A stretch of 64,000 bases of DNA, from positions 92,055 through 156,054 of the forward strand of contig JAFRNE010000028.1 of the NCBI GenBank assembly GCA_017430325.1, written 5' to 3'. The notes beneath the pieces were generated by a model. The model saw nothing but the letters and a program-made list of their open reading frames with translations. It was not told where the DNA came from and ran no database searches. Origin of the DNA: Eubacterium sp. (GTDB lineage: Bacteria; Bacillota; Clostridia; Lachnospirales; Lachnospiraceae). Each line of letters opens with the position of its first letter. The stretch's first letter is position 1. Shown here one piece after another: positions 44,781 to 54,664 of this stretch. Both the position numbers and the translations under genes were made by a program.

Positions 44781-45785
44781 ATGAGAAAGAAGATATTGAC
44801 AGGCGCTATGACGCTTGCACTTCTTGCAGCAGTGGGATGCGGCAAGAAAGACGATGAAGTGGATGGAGTCAGTAAAAGAACCACATCAGTTGTGACGGGG
44901 GCTACAACTGAGGCGGCTACAACAGAAGCTACAACAACCACCACAACCGAAGCTTCAACTGAGGCATCTACTCAGACAAATACTCAGGAACTGAAGGATT
45001 GGGATGTAAGTAATGAAGAGGGTATGCTGAGCTTTCTTGATGGTACCTGGGATATGATCCCGACAGGAACTGCAACAACGACGAATAAAGGGGCGCTTCT
45101 GACTTTTAAGAAGGATGAAAGTTTCGTTGAGATCGCAAATGAAAATAATGGCGTATATGCATATGTATATATGGGCTTTGACAGGCTCTTCCCTAATATG
45201 GAGGACGATACCAATTTCATAGAGATGCAGGTTGATTATTCAAGCAGTGAAAGCATCAGAGTAGACAGCAGAGCAACTGTGCAGATACTCACAGCTATTA
45301 CAGATAAGGGTGAGGTCATGGCACTCAGAGAGTCCGGAAACGGTCAGTCAGAGATAGCAATGTATGCGCTTGATTATGAAAAGACTGCATTTGATTATTT
45401 CTGGGTATTTAAAAAGGAAAATGATAATTTTATTATGACAAGAGAGCAGAATGACAGCCTCAGGATCAAGGACGGAAACTTTTATGCGATCAAATGGTAT
45501 GATTGCGGTAACGGAGTTAATCTTCAGCCTGTGGATGTTATAGAAACCGAAGAAGACTGGTATGGTGAGAAAATACATGCGGTCAGCTACATCAGGTCAA
45601 AGACATATCCAAAGAGTATTTATGCACCTTTCTATGAAATAGAGGGCATGGAGCAGTATGCAAACAGCGGTGGATATGGTCCTGCTCTCTGCAAGGTTGA
45701 AACAAACAGCCAGGGTGTGGTAACCAAGATCACAAATATCAGTTATCTTGGATATGGCTATTACAATGCGGATCTGACTTATTGA
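44781..45785 (+). CDS. Putative lipoprotein with Thr/Glu-rich linker
   Basis: 334 aa. A type II signal peptide ends in the lipobox LAAVGC (Cys20). A low-complexity linker of TTEA-type repeats (about 36-70) separates the anchor from a globular domain (about 75-334) I do not recognise. It includes WDVSNEEGMLSFLDGTWDMIP, which resembles the start of lipocalin-like stress-response domains. The linker would carry the domain away from the membrane. RBS AAGGAGG. It follows the MoxR operon by 91 bases and may be separate. Confidence 0.75.
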   Translation: MRKKILTGAMTLALLAAVGCGKKDDEVDGVSKRTTSVVTGATTEAATTEATTTTTTEASTEASTQTNTQELKDWDVSNEEGMLSFLDGTWDMIPTGTATTTNKGALLTFKKDESFVEIANENNGVYAYVYMGFDRLFPNMEDDTNFIEMQVDYSSSESIRVDSRATVQILTAITDKGEVMALRESGNGQSEIAMYALDYEKTAFDYFWVFKKENDNFIMTREQNDSLRIKDGNFYAIKWYDCGNGVNLQPVDVIETEEDWYGEKIHAVSYIRSKTYPKSIYAPFYEIEGMEQYANSGGYGPALCKVETNSQGVVTKITNISYLGYGYYNADLTY

Positions 45786-45807
45786 TATAAAGAAAAATGC
45801 CGGCCTG

Positions 45808-46788
45808 CTATAAGCAGCCGACATAATCCTCAAGAAAAGACGTGATCTCACGTCTTTTTCTTTTGTAAATAAAACCGATCTTACGAGGAGGAAGTGGATT
45901 GGAAAGAGGAAGCTCTACAACTTCACCTGTGCGAAGCTTCTCCTTTGCGAATTCTTTTACGACTCCGGAGATGCCCATTCCGATGGCGGCGAAGTCGATG
46001 AGAAGATCCATGTTATTAACCTCAAGTACACGTGAAGGAAGGATATCGTTTTCTGAGAAATATCGTTCAACGTGGCGGCGGGTGATATTTTCCTTCTCAA
46101 GAAGCATAAGATTACCGGTCTCAAGGAGTTCTCTGGTTGAGAGCCCATTGGTTATCGCAAAACTCTGCGAAGTATCATCGATAATGCCTGTAAAGTTACC
46201 CATCATAAGATATGGATTCGGTACAGCAGGGCCTTCGGATCTTTCGCGGTTCAGGTTATCAAGGTAGCTCTGGTTGGCTACGAAGATGTCATGTATTTCC
46301 GTAAGGTCGATGTAAGTCATGTCTTTAGGAATATCAGTCTTGCAGATAAGTCCGATATCAAGAGTACCGTCCTCAACGAGAGGGATCGTATTTAAGGTGG
46401 CATGACAATCGATGGTTATATTGATGTGAGGATTGTCATTGATATAGTCCTTAAGATAATCAAGAAGGATGTAGCGGCAGAGTGAAGTACTGACACCGAA
46501 ACGAAGCTCGATGCCGGAACGTGTGCCGAAGCCGATTATATCATCCTCAGCATTCTCTATATAAGTAAATGCATTTTCAACATGCTCATAAAGCAGGCGG
46601 CCTTCGTCAGTCAGCTTGACACCGCGGGAGCTTCTGGTGAAAAGAGTAGTACCCAGCTGCTCCTCAAGATTCGAGATCGACTTACTTACCGCCGGCTGGC
46701 TGATGTAGAGCTTATCAGCGGCGCGGCTGATACTGCCTGTTTTTGCAACTGTTATGAAGACATTATAGTAATTCAGATTACCCAACAT
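45808..46788 (-). CDS. LysR-type transcriptional regulator
   Basis: 326 aa. N-terminal winged helix (FITVAKTGSISRAADKLYISQPAVSKSISNLEEQLGTTLFTR, about 10-50) and a periplasmic-binding-like effector domain (about 90-300). It is divergent from leuCDB-ilvD and the 153-base gap holds a palindrome, so it is likely the regulator of that operon, sensing a branched-chain pathway intermediate (2-isopropylmalate or acetolactate would be usual candidates). Start ATG with AAGGAG 6 bases upstream. The effector is not determinable here. Confidence 0.9.
   Translation of the reverse strand: MLGNLNYYNVFITVAKTGSISRAADKLYISQPAVSKSISNLEEQLGTTLFTRSSRGVKLTDEGRLLYEHVENAFTYIENAEDDIIGFGTRSGIELRFGVSTSLCRYILLDYLKDYINDNPHINITIDCHATLNTIPLVEDGTLDIGLICKTDIPKDMTYIDLTEIHDIFVANQSYLDNLNRERSEGPAVPNPYLMMGNFTGIIDDTSQSFAITNGLSTRELLETGNLMLLEKENITRRHVERYFSENDILPSRVLEVNNMDLLIDFAAIGMGISGVVKEFAKEKLRTGEVVELPLSNPLPPRKIGFIYKRKRREITSFLEDYVGCL
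45835..45858. terminator. Terminator shared by the lipoprotein gene and lysR
   Basis: A 10-bp stem (AAAAGACGTG 45835-45844 with CACGTCTTTT 45849-45858), loop ATCT, followed by TCTTTTG. It lies inside the 3' coding end of the convergent lysR gene, 50 bases beyond the lipoprotein stop. A second hairpin (CGGC-TGCT/AGCAGCCG) lies just before it at 45801-45820. Confidence 0.65.
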
Positions 46789-46828
46789 GATTAACTCCTT
46801 GTTTTATTCCTCTATAAAATATCATGAT

Positions 46829-46843
46829 ATAACTACAGTTTAT
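46829..46843. promoter_or_regulatory. Candidate LysR operator
   Basis: ATAA-N7-TTAT dyad (46829-46843, containing a T-N11-A core) between the divergent lysR and leuC starts, 23 bases before the leuC -35. Size, symmetry and place match LysR binding sites. Confidence 0.5.
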
Positions 46844-46866
46844 ACTAAAGATAAATTATATATATT

Positions 46867-46894
46867 TTGATTATATCACGGTCGATGCTATAAT
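46867..46894 (+). promoter_or_regulatory. Promoter of leuCDB-ilvD
   Basis: TTGATT (46867-46872), 16-base spacer, TATAAT (46889-46894) preceded by TGC, an extended -10. The leuC ATG lies 47 bases downstream of the -10, after an AGGAGG RBS. No T-box element is visible in the leader. Confidence 0.75.
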
Positions 46895-46941
46895 CAACAA
46901 TATTTTATAAGGAATACTATACATAATAGGAGGAAACAATC

Positions 46942-48204
46942 ATGGGAATGACAATGACTCAGAAGATACTTGCAGCACATGCGGGACTTGACAAAGTGGC
47001 TGCCGGCGATCTGATCGAAGCAAGGCTTGATCTGGTACTCGGAAATGACGTAACAACACCGGTTGCCATCAATGAGCTCTCAAAGTTTAAAAAGAAGGAT
47101 GTATTTGATAAGGACAAGATCGCTCTTGTAATGGATCATTTCACACCTAATAAAGATATAAAGAGTGCAGAGCATGTAAAGCAGGTAAGAGACTTCTCTA
47201 AGGAGAACAGTATTACAAATTATTATGACGTAGGAAGCATGGGAATCGAGCATGCACTCCTTCCTGAAAAAGGACTTGTTGTTGCCGGCGATGCAGTTAT
47301 CGGTGCTGACTCACATACCTGTACTTACGGTGCACTTGGTGCATTCTCAACAGGTGTAGGTTCAACTGATATGGCTTGCGGAATGGTTACAGGCCAGACC
47401 TGGTTCAGAGTTCCTTCTGCTATAAAGTTCGTGATCACAGGCAAAAAGCCTGAGTGGATCAGCGGTAAGGATGTCATACTTCACATCATCGGTATGATAG
47501 GTGTTGACGGTGCAAGATACAGATCAATGGAATTTGTAGGCGACGGTATCGCAGAGCTTTCTATGGATGACAGATTCACGATCGCAAATATGGCTATCGA
47601 AGCAGGTGCTAAGAATGGTATCTTCCCTGTTGACGAGCAGACAATAGAATATATGAAGGAGCATGCAACAAGAGAGTACAAGGCTTTCGAGGCTGACGAG
47701 GATGCTGAGTACGATGAAACCTATACCATCGACCTTTCTACACTTCGTCCTACAGTTGCATTTCCACACCTTCCTGAAAATACAAAGACCATCGACGAAA
47801 TCGGTGATATTGCAATCGATCAGGTTGTTATAGGTTCTTGTACAAACGGACGTATTTCAGATATGCGTATAGCAGCTGAGGTTATGAACGGACGCACCTG
47901 CGCTCCTGGAGTAAGGGTTATCGTAATCCCTGCAACTCAGGCTGTATATCTTCAGATGATCAAGGAAGGACTTGCTGAGATATTTATCAATGCAGGCGCT
48001 ATCGTTTCCACACCAACCTGTGGACCTTGCCTTGGCGGACATATGGGTATCCTTGCTCACGGCGAGAAGTCAGTTTCAACAACAAACCGTAACTTTGTCG
48101 GCAGAATGGGTGCCATCGATTCTGAGATCTATCTTGCAAGCCCTGCTGTTGCAGCTGCATCAGCAATCACAGGCAAGATCAGCTCACCTGAAGAGCTTGA
48201 CTAA
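46942..48204 (+). CDS. leuC: 3-isopropylmalate dehydratase large subunit
   Basis: 420 aa; with LeuD isomerises 2- to 3-isopropylmalate through a 4Fe-4S cluster. Cluster ligands: one Cys in [13 protein letters not shown] and two in [12 protein letters not shown]. Also [24 protein letters not shown]. The 420-aa form is the type shared by clostridial LeuC and archaeal homoaconitase-like enzymes. An alternative substrate (homoaconitate or citramalate route) is unlikely given leuD and leuB next door. RBS AGGAGG. Confidence 0.95.
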   Translation: MGMTMTQKILAAHAGLDKVAAGDLIEARLDLVLGNDVTTPVAINELSKFKKKDVFDKDKIALVMDHFTPNKDIKSAEHVKQVRDFSKENSITNYYDVGSMGIEHALLPEKGLVVAGDAVIGADSHTCTYGALGAFSTGVGSTDMACGMVTGQTWFRVPSAIKFVITGKKPEWISGKDVILHIIGMIGVDGARYRSMEFVGDGIAELSMDDRFTIANMAIEAGAKNGIFPVDEQTIEYMKEHATREYKAFEADEDAEYDETYTIDLSTLRPTVAFPHLPENTKTIDEIGDIAIDQVVIGSCTNGRISDMRIAAEVMNGRTCAPGVRVIVIPATQAVYLQMIKEGLAEIFINAGAIVSTPTCGPCLGGHMGILAHGEKSVSTTNRNFVGRMGAIDSEIYLASPAVAAASAITGKISSPEELD

Positions 48205-48225
48205 TCACTATAGGAGGAAATATTC

Positions 48226-48717
48226 ATGAAAGCACATGGAACAGTACATAAATACGGTGACAACGTAGATACAGACGTTATCATCCCTGCAAGATATCTT
48301 AATACAGCTGATCCGGCTGAGCTTGCCAAGAAGTGTATGGAGGATATCGACGCAGAATTCGTAAACAGAGTTAAAACAGGAGATATCATGGTTGCCGGCA
48401 AGAACTTCGGCTGCGGTTCTTCAAGAGAGCATGCACCGATCGCCATCAAGGCATCAGGTATCAGCTGCGTAATAGCAGATACATTTGCAAGAATATTTTA
48501 CAGAAATGCTATCAACATCGGACTTCCTATCATTGAGTGTGAAGCAGCTGCAAATGAGATAGCAGCAGGCGATATTGTTGATATCGATTTCGACAGCGGT
48601 CTCATCACAGACGAGACAACAGGCAAGACCTACCAGGGTCAGGCCTTCCCTCCGTTCATGCAGAACATCATCACACAGGGCGGACTGATCAACTACGTTA
48701 ATTCAAAAGCTGAGTAA
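48226..48717 (+). CDS. leuD: 3-isopropylmalate dehydratase small subunit
   Basis: 163 aa swivel-domain subunit. Signature [44 protein letters not shown]-terminal [16 protein letters not shown]. 21 bases after leuC, RBS AGGAGG. Confidence 0.95.
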   Translation: MKAHGTVHKYGDNVDTDVIIPARYLNTADPAELAKKCMEDIDAEFVNRVKTGDIMVAGKNFGCGSSREHAPIAIKASGISCVIADTFARIFYRNAINIGLPIIECEAAANEIAAGDIVDIDFDSGLITDETTGKTYQGQAFPPFMQNIITQGGLINYVNSKAE

Positions 48718-48788
48718 GATAATAATTCGAATGAAATACCGAAATCATAAAAAATTGATCAGGCGGTATGAAAGAAAAGGAGAAAAAA

Positions 48789-49871
48789 ATGATCTGTAAT
48801 CTCGCAGTTATCAAGGGCGATGGTATCGGTCCTGAAATAGTTACAGAGGCTATGAAGGTGCTTGACGCTGTCGGCAAAAAATATGGACATACATTTAACT
48901 ACGAGCACATCCTTATGGGTGGCTGCTCAATAGATGCAACAGGTGAGCCTCTTACAGATGAGGCAGTTGCGATCGCTAAGTCAAAGGACGCAGTTCTCCT
49001 CGGATCGATCGGTGGAAATACACAGACCAGCCCATGGTATAAGCTTCCACCTAACAAGAGACCTGAAGCAGGTCTTCTGAAGATCCGCAAGGAACTTGGC
49101 CTCTTCGCAAATCTCAGACCTGCATATCTCTATCCTGAGCTTAAGGAGGCTTGTCCTCTTAAGGAGTCGGTTGCAGCAGCAGGCTTCGATATGATGATCA
49201 TGAGAGAACTTACCGGCGGCCTTTACTTCGGTGAGAGATACACAAAGGAAATAGACGGCGTGATGACAGCAGTCGACACACTTACCTATACAGAGAAGGA
49301 AATACGCCGTATCGCAATCAAGGGCTTCGATATCGCTATGAAGCGTCGTAAGAAGGTAACACTTGTTGATAAGGCAAACGTACTTGATTCATCAAGACTC
49401 TGGAGAAAGATCGTAACTGAGGTTGCTGCTGATTATCCTGAGGTTGAGTTCACAGTAATGCTTGTAGACAATGCGGCTATGCAGCTCGTTAAGGATCCTG
49501 CGCAGTTCGATGTAATGCTTACAGAGAATATGTTCGGCGATATCCTTTCAGACGAGGCTTCAATGATAACAGGCTCGATCGGAATGCTTCCGTCAGCATC
49601 TCTTAACGAGACAAAGTTCGGTATGTACGAACCATCAGGCGGATCTGCACCTGACATCGCAGGCAAGAACATCGCAAACCCTATCGCAACCATCCTTTCA
49701 GCGGCAATGATGCTTCGCTACACCTTTGATCTTGATAAGGAAGCAGATGCCATCGAAGCCGCAGTAAAGAAGGTTCTCGAAGAGGGCTATCGTACAATAG
49801 ATATCGCAAAACCGGGCGAACCACAAGTCAAGACAGATGAAATGGGAAGTCTGATTGCGGAGCGTATATAA
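48789..49871 (+). CDS. leuB: 3-isopropylmalate dehydrogenase
   Basis: 360 aa from ATG 48789, where AAAGGAG is properly spaced; an ATG at 48768 lies upstream of that RBS and adds only MKEKEKK. NAD-dependent oxidative decarboxylation to 2-ketoisocaproate. Motifs: [22 protein letters not shown], the Lys in LVDKANVL, and [31 protein letters not shown]. Third enzyme of the leucine branch. Confidence 0.95.
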   Translation: MICNLAVIKGDGIGPEIVTEAMKVLDAVGKKYGHTFNYEHILMGGCSIDATGEPLTDEAVAIAKSKDAVLLGSIGGNTQTSPWYKLPPNKRPEAGLLKIRKELGLFANLRPAYLYPELKEACPLKESVAAAGFDMMIMRELTGGLYFGERYTKEIDGVMTAVDTLTYTEKEIRRIAIKGFDIAMKRRKKVTLVDKANVLDSSRLWRKIVTEVAADYPEVEFTVMLVDNAAMQLVKDPAQFDVMLTENMFGDILSDEASMITGSIGMLPSASLNETKFGMYEPSGGSAPDIAGKNIANPIATILSAAMMLRYTFDLDKEADAIEAAVKKVLEEGYRTIDIAKPGEPQVKTDEMGSLIAERI

Positions 49872-49897
49872 AGAATATTATAGGAGCGGAGAATAAT

Positions 49898-51568
49898 ATG
49901 AAGAGTGATAATATGAAAAATGGTCTGCAGCAGGCACCTGCTCGTTCACTTCTGAACGCACTTGGCTACACTGCAGAGGAGATCAGAAAACCAATGGTAG
50001 GAATCGTTTGTTCCTACAACGAGATCGTTCCGGGACACATGAACCTGGACAAGATAGCTGAGGCAGTTAAGCTCGGCGTAGCAGAAGCAGGCGGAACGCC
50101 TGTTATGTTCCCTGCGATCGCAGTTTGCGACGGTATTGCAATGGGACACATCGGAATGAAGTATTCCCTTGTAACAAGAGACCTTATAGCTGACTCGACA
50201 GAGGCTATGGCAATAGCTCATCAGTTTGATGCACTTGTTATGATACCTAATTGTGACAAGAATGTACCCGGCCTTCTTATGGCAGCTGCAAGAGTAAATG
50301 TACCAACTGTATTTGTTTCAGGCGGTCCTATGCTCGCAGGTCACATCCACGGAAGAAAGAGAAGTCTTTCATCGATGTTCGAGGCAGTAGGAGAGAGAAC
50401 TGCCGGCAAGATCACAGATGAGGACGTTGTAGAATTTGAGGAGAAGGTTTGTCCAACCTGCGGTTCTTGCTCAGGTATGTATACAGCTAACTCAATGAAC
50501 TGCCTTACAGAGGTTCTCGGTATGGGACTCCCTGGAAACGGAACAATCCCTGCAGTATATTCAGAGCGTCTCAGACTTGCCAAGAAGGCAGGCTACGCTG
50601 TTATGGATATGCTTGAGAAAAATATCCGTCCACGTGACATTATCACAAAAGACGCTATCCTCAATGCACTTACAGTTGATATGGCACTGGGCTGCTCAAC
50701 AAACTCAATGCTTCATCTTCCGGCGATCGCTCATGAGATCGGTTTCGACTTCGATATCTCATTTGCAAATCCGATCAGCGAGAAGACACCTAACCTTTGC
50801 CACCTTGCACCTGCAGGTCCTACATATATGGAAGACCTTAACGAGGCAGGCGGTGTATATGCAGTTATCAAGGAGCTCTGCGACCTTGGACTTATCAACG
50901 AGGACTGCATGACAGTTACAGGCAAGACTATCGGTGAGGCAGTTAAGAACAGCTTTAACAGAAATCCTGAGGTTATCAGACCTACAGATAATCCATACAG
51001 CAAAACAGGCGGACTTGCAGTACTTAAGGGTAACCTTGCACCGGATGGTTCGGTTGTTAAGCGTTCAGCAGTTGTTCCTGAGATGCTTAAGCATGAAGGA
51101 CCTGCAAGAGTATTTGACTCTGAGGAGGATGCAATCGCGGCAATCCTTGGCGGTAGGATCGTAGAGGGTGACGTAGTTGTTATCCGTTACGAAGGACCTA
51201 AGGGCGGCCCTGGTATGAGAGAGATGCTTAATCCTACATCAGCAATCGCAGGTATGGGACTTGGCTCAACAGTTGCTCTTATCACGGACGGACGTTTCTC
51301 AGGCGCAAGCCGCGGAGCTTCTATCGGACATGTTTCTCCTGAAGCTGCAGTCGGCGGACCTATCGCTCTTGTTGAAGAGGGAGATATGATCGAGATCGAC
51401 ATCAACAATTACTCTATCAACCTTAAGGTTTCCGATGAAGAGCTTGCTAAGAGAAAGGCTGCATGGATACCACGCGAGCCTAAGGTAAATACAGGTTACC
51501 TTGCAAGATATGCTTCAATGGTTACAAGCGGAAACAGAGGAGCTATCCTTGAGATACCAAAGCAGTAA
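49898..51568 (+). CDS. ilvD: Dihydroxy-acid dehydratase
   Basis: 556 aa Fe-S enzyme of valine, isoleucine and leucine synthesis, making 2-keto acids from dihydroxy acids. Cluster Cys in PNCDKNVPG and [19 protein letters not shown]; also [21 protein letters not shown]. Follows leuB by 26 bases with an AGGAG RBS, so probably in the leuC transcript. Confidence 0.96.
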   Translation: MKSDNMKNGLQQAPARSLLNALGYTAEEIRKPMVGIVCSYNEIVPGHMNLDKIAEAVKLGVAEAGGTPVMFPAIAVCDGIAMGHIGMKYSLVTRDLIADSTEAMAIAHQFDALVMIPNCDKNVPGLLMAAARVNVPTVFVSGGPMLAGHIHGRKRSLSSMFEAVGERTAGKITDEDVVEFEEKVCPTCGSCSGMYTANSMNCLTEVLGMGLPGNGTIPAVYSERLRLAKKAGYAVMDMLEKNIRPRDIITKDAILNALTVDMALGCSTNSMLHLPAIAHEIGFDFDISFANPISEKTPNLCHLAPAGPTYMEDLNEAGGVYAVIKELCDLGLINEDCMTVTGKTIGEAVKNSFNRNPEVIRPTDNPYSKTGGLAVLKGNLAPDGSVVKRSAVVPEMLKHEGPARVFDSEEDAIAAILGGRIVEGDVVVIRYEGPKGGPGMREMLNPTSAIAGMGLGSTVALITDGRFSGASRGASIGHVSPEAAVGGPIALVEEGDMIEIDINNYSINLKVSDEELAKRKAAWIPREPKVNTGYLARYASMVTSGNRGAILEIPKQ

Positions 51569-51619
51569 CAGATGCGAGAAAAATATTAGTCGAAAACCCT
51601 TAAATACATACATCGGGTA

Positions 51620-51647
51620 TTGACAAATACTGTATTTTCGTTAAATT
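51620..51647 (+). promoter_or_regulatory. Promoter of ilvB
   Basis: A perfect -35, TTGACA (51620-51625), with TAAATT (51642-51647) 16 bases on as the best -10; TTATAT at 51646 is an alternative with too long a spacer. It would give an ilvB leader of about 95 bases. Confidence 0.5.
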
Positions 51648-51679
51648 ATATATGGATAAAAATAAGAATAATTACTGAT

Positions 51680-51709
51680 CCGGAGATGCACCGAAAGATG
51701 TATTTCCGG
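51680..51709 (+). promoter_or_regulatory. Leader hairpin of ilvB
   Basis: An 11-bp stem (CCGGAGATGCA 51680-51690 with TGTATTTCCGG 51699-51709, two G-U pairs) with an 8-base loop CCGAAAGA, ending 40 bases before the ilvB ATG. No T-run, so not a simple attenuator. It may affect mRNA stability or translation. Confidence 0.45.
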
Positions 51710-51748
51710 TGAGGATGTAGCAGAAATAATAAAAACAGGAGAAAAGAC

Positions 51749-53431
51749 ATGAAACAGTTAAACGGATCAGAAATCGTAATTGAATGCCTTAAAGAGCAGG
51801 GAGTTGATACCGTATTTGGTTATCCGGGAGGAACGATCCTCAATGTTTATGACGAGCTTTATAAGCATTCGGACGAGATAACACATATACTTACTTCTCA
51901 TGAGCAGGGCGCAGCACATGCAGCTGACGGCTATGCAAGAGCTACAGGTAAGGTTGGTGTTTGTATGGCAACATCAGGTCCTGGTGCAACAAACCTTGTA
52001 ACAGGTATCGCTACAGCATACATGGATTCAATCCCACTCGTTGCTATCACAGCTAACGTAGGCGTTTCACTTCTTGGTAAGGACAGCTTCCAGGAGATCG
52101 ATATCGCAGGTGTGGTTATGCCTATCACAAAGCACAGCTTCATCGTAAAGAACGTTCATGAGCTGGCTGATACTATCAGACGTGCATTCAAGATCGCACA
52201 GACCGGAAGACCTGGTCCTGTTCTTGTAGATATAACAAAGGACGTTACAGCAAGCTATGCTGATTACGAATATCATAAGCCTGAACCTATCGCAAGGATC
52301 ACATCAACGATCAAGAGTGCTGATGTAGAGAAGGCTGTAAATATAATCGATTCATCAAAGAGACCTTTCGTTCTCGTTGGTGGTGGTGCAACACTTTCCG
52401 GAGCTTCAAAGGAACTTGCTGAGTTCGTTGAGAAGATCGATGCTCCTGTATGTGATACTCTTATGGGTAAGGGTGCATTTGATGGAACAAGTGAGAGATA
52501 TACCGGAATGATCGGTATGCACGGTACAAAGGCTTCTAACTTTGGCGTAAATAAGGCTGACCTTCTTGTAGTTGTTGGTGCAAGATTCTCAGACCGTGTT
52601 ATCGGAAATGCTTCAAAGTTTGCAGCAGATGCAAAGATCATCCACATCGATATCGATGCTGCAGAGATCGACAAGAACATCGAAGTTGACGCTAAGATAG
52701 TAGGAGATGCTGTTGAGGTTCTTAAGACTCTCAATACAAAGATCTCAGCCAAGAAGAATCCTGAGTGGATGAAAGAGATCAAAGCTATCAAGGAGCAGTT
52801 CCCACTGACTTACGATATGGATACCCTTACAGGTCCTGCTGTTATAAACAAGATCTATGAGGAGACCAATGGTGATGCCATCATCTGTACAGACGTTGGA
52901 CAGCATCAGATGTGGGCTGCACAGTATTATAAGTATAAGAAGTCCAGACAGCTTCTTACGTCAGGTGGTCTCGGAACCATGGGCTTCGGTCTCGGAGCTG
53001 CGATCGGTGCCAAGACAGGCTGCCCGGATAAGACAGTTATAAATATTGCCGGTGACGGATGCTTCAGAATGAACATGAACGAGCTTGCAACAGCAGCAAG
53101 ATTCAATACACATGTTATCGAAGTTGTTATCAACAATCACGTTCTCGGTATGGTTAGACAGTGGCAGACACTTTTCTATGGTAAGAGATATTCAAATACT
53201 ATCCTTAACGACGGCGTTGATTTCGTAAAGGTTGCCGATGCTCTCGGAGCTAAGGGTCTTAGAGCTACAACAGTAGCAGAGTTTGAGACAGCCATAAGAG
53301 AAGCGATTAATGGCGAAGGACCTTACCTCATCGAGTGCGTTATCGATCAGGATGACAAGGTTTGGCCAATGGTTGCACCTGGTGCTGCGATCGAGACATG
53401 CTTCGCTTCTGAAGATGAGCTGAAGAAATAA
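51749..53431 (+). CDS. ilvB: Acetolactate synthase, large catalytic subunit
   Basis: 560 aa ThDP enzyme joining pyruvate with pyruvate or 2-ketobutyrate. Motifs: FGYPGGTILNVYDEL, catalytic Glu in SHEQGAAHAADGYAR, FAD/Q-loop region DSFQEIDI, and the ThDP motif GDGCFRMNMNELATAARF to NNH. No small regulatory subunit (ilvN) or ilvC is next to it; they must lie elsewhere or be dispensable. 180 bases after ilvD with its own promoter. Confidence 0.94.
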   Translation: MKQLNGSEIVIECLKEQGVDTVFGYPGGTILNVYDELYKHSDEITHILTSHEQGAAHAADGYARATGKVGVCMATSGPGATNLVTGIATAYMDSIPLVAITANVGVSLLGKDSFQEIDIAGVVMPITKHSFIVKNVHELADTIRRAFKIAQTGRPGPVLVDITKDVTASYADYEYHKPEPIARITSTIKSADVEKAVNIIDSSKRPFVLVGGGATLSGASKELAEFVEKIDAPVCDTLMGKGAFDGTSERYTGMIGMHGTKASNFGVNKADLLVVVGARFSDRVIGNASKFAADAKIIHIDIDAAEIDKNIEVDAKIVGDAVEVLKTLNTKISAKKNPEWMKEIKAIKEQFPLTYDMDTLTGPAVINKIYEETNGDAIICTDVGQHQMWAAQYYKYKKSRQLLTSGGLGTMGFGLGAAIGAKTGCPDKTVINIAGDGCFRMNMNELATAARFNTHVIEVVINNHVLGMVRQWQTLFYGKRYSNTILNDGVDFVKVADALGAKGLRATTVAEFETAIREAINGEGPYLIECVIDQDDKVWPMVAPGAAIETCFASEDELKK

Positions 53432-53566
53432 AAAAATTAAAATAATAGTAGATTTTTAGAAGCAAGTGTAGCATAATATATAACATTCAATTTAACCTGG
53501 AGTTGGACTCTAGATGAACGAGTAAACAATATTAACGAATATATTAATATATGGAGGAATTTTAAA

Positions 53567-54649
53567 ATGGCAAGAGTGTATAACTTTTCAGCTGGACCAT
53601 CAATTTTACCTGAGGTTGTCCTTAAGCAGGCAGCAGATGAGATGCTTGATTATCAGGGCTCAGGACAGAGCGTAATGGAGATGAGCCACAGATCCAAGAC
53701 TTATGACGCTATCATTAAGGAAGCTGAGAAGGACTTAAGAGAGCTTATGGAGATCCCTGACAATTATAAGGTACTTTTCCTTCAGGGTGGAGCATCTCAG
53801 CAGTTTGCAGCAGTACCTATGAACCTCATGAAGAATGGTGTAGCTGATTACATCATCACAGGACAGTGGGCTAAGAAGGCTTATCAGGAAGCTAAGAAAT
53901 ACGGCAAGGCAGTTGCAGTAGCTTCTTCAGAGGATAAGACATTCTCTTACATCCCTGATTGTTCAGATCTTCCGATCGATGATGATGCTGATTATGTATA
54001 TATCTGCCATAACAATACAATTTACGGTACAGCTTTCAAGGAGCTCCCAAATACAAAGGGTAAGATCCTCGTAGCTGATATGTCATCAGACATCCTTTCA
54101 CAGCCTGTAAATGTAAGTGACTACGGTCTCATCTACTTCGGTGTTCAGAAGAACGTTGGTCCTGCAGGTGTTGTAGTAGTTATCATCAGAGAAGACCTCA
54201 TCAGAGATGACCTTCCTGAGTTCGTTCCAACAATGCTTAAGTATAAGACACAGGCTGATGCTGAGTCACTTTACAATACACCTCCATGCTATGGTATCTA
54301 CATCTGCGGACTTGTATTTAAATGGGTTAAGTCAATGGGCGGTCTTAAGGCTATGAAGGCTCACAATGAGAAGAAGGCTAAGATCCTCTATGATTTCCTT
54401 GATGAGTCAAAGATGTTCAGCGGCACAGTTGAGAAGAAGGATCGTTCACTTATGAATGTTCCATTCGTAACAGGTAACGAAGAGCTTGATGCCAAGTTCG
54501 TTAAGGAAGCAACAGCAGCAGGATTTGTAAACCTCAAGGGCCACAGATCAGTTGGTGGTATGCGTGCATCTATCTACAATGCTATGCCAATCGAAGGTGT
54601 TGAGAAGCTCGTTGAGTTCATGAAGGCATTTGAAGAAGCTAATGCTTAA
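53567..54649 (+). CDS. serC: Phosphoserine aminotransferase
   Basis: 360 aa PLP enzyme of the phosphorylated serine pathway. N terminus VYNFSAGPSILPEVVLKQA, PLP lysine in YFGVQKNVGPAGV, and C-terminal GHRSVGGMRASIYNAMP. Strong GGAGG RBS. The 135-base upstream gap is A/T-rich with a short GAGT/ACTC hairpin and no T-box. serA follows after 15 bases, so they form a pair for steps one and two of serine synthesis. Confidence 0.96.
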   Translation: MARVYNFSAGPSILPEVVLKQAADEMLDYQGSGQSVMEMSHRSKTYDAIIKEAEKDLRELMEIPDNYKVLFLQGGASQQFAAVPMNLMKNGVADYIITGQWAKKAYQEAKKYGKAVAVASSEDKTFSYIPDCSDLPIDDDADYVYICHNNTIYGTAFKELPNTKGKILVADMSSDILSQPVNVSDYGLIYFGVQKNVGPAGVVVVIIREDLIRDDLPEFVPTMLKYKTQADAESLYNTPPCYGIYICGLVFKWVKSMGGLKAMKAHNEKKAKILYDFLDESKMFSGTVEKKDRSLMNVPFVTGNEELDAKFVKEATAAGFVNLKGHRSVGGMRASIYNAMPIEGVEKLVEFMKAFEEANA

Positions 54650-54664
54650 TCGGAGGAAAATAAA

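Noticed and set aside
46789..53566. T-box riboswitches before leuC, ilvB or serC
   Set aside because: No TGGNACCGCG-type T-box sequence followed by a terminator was found in the three leaders.
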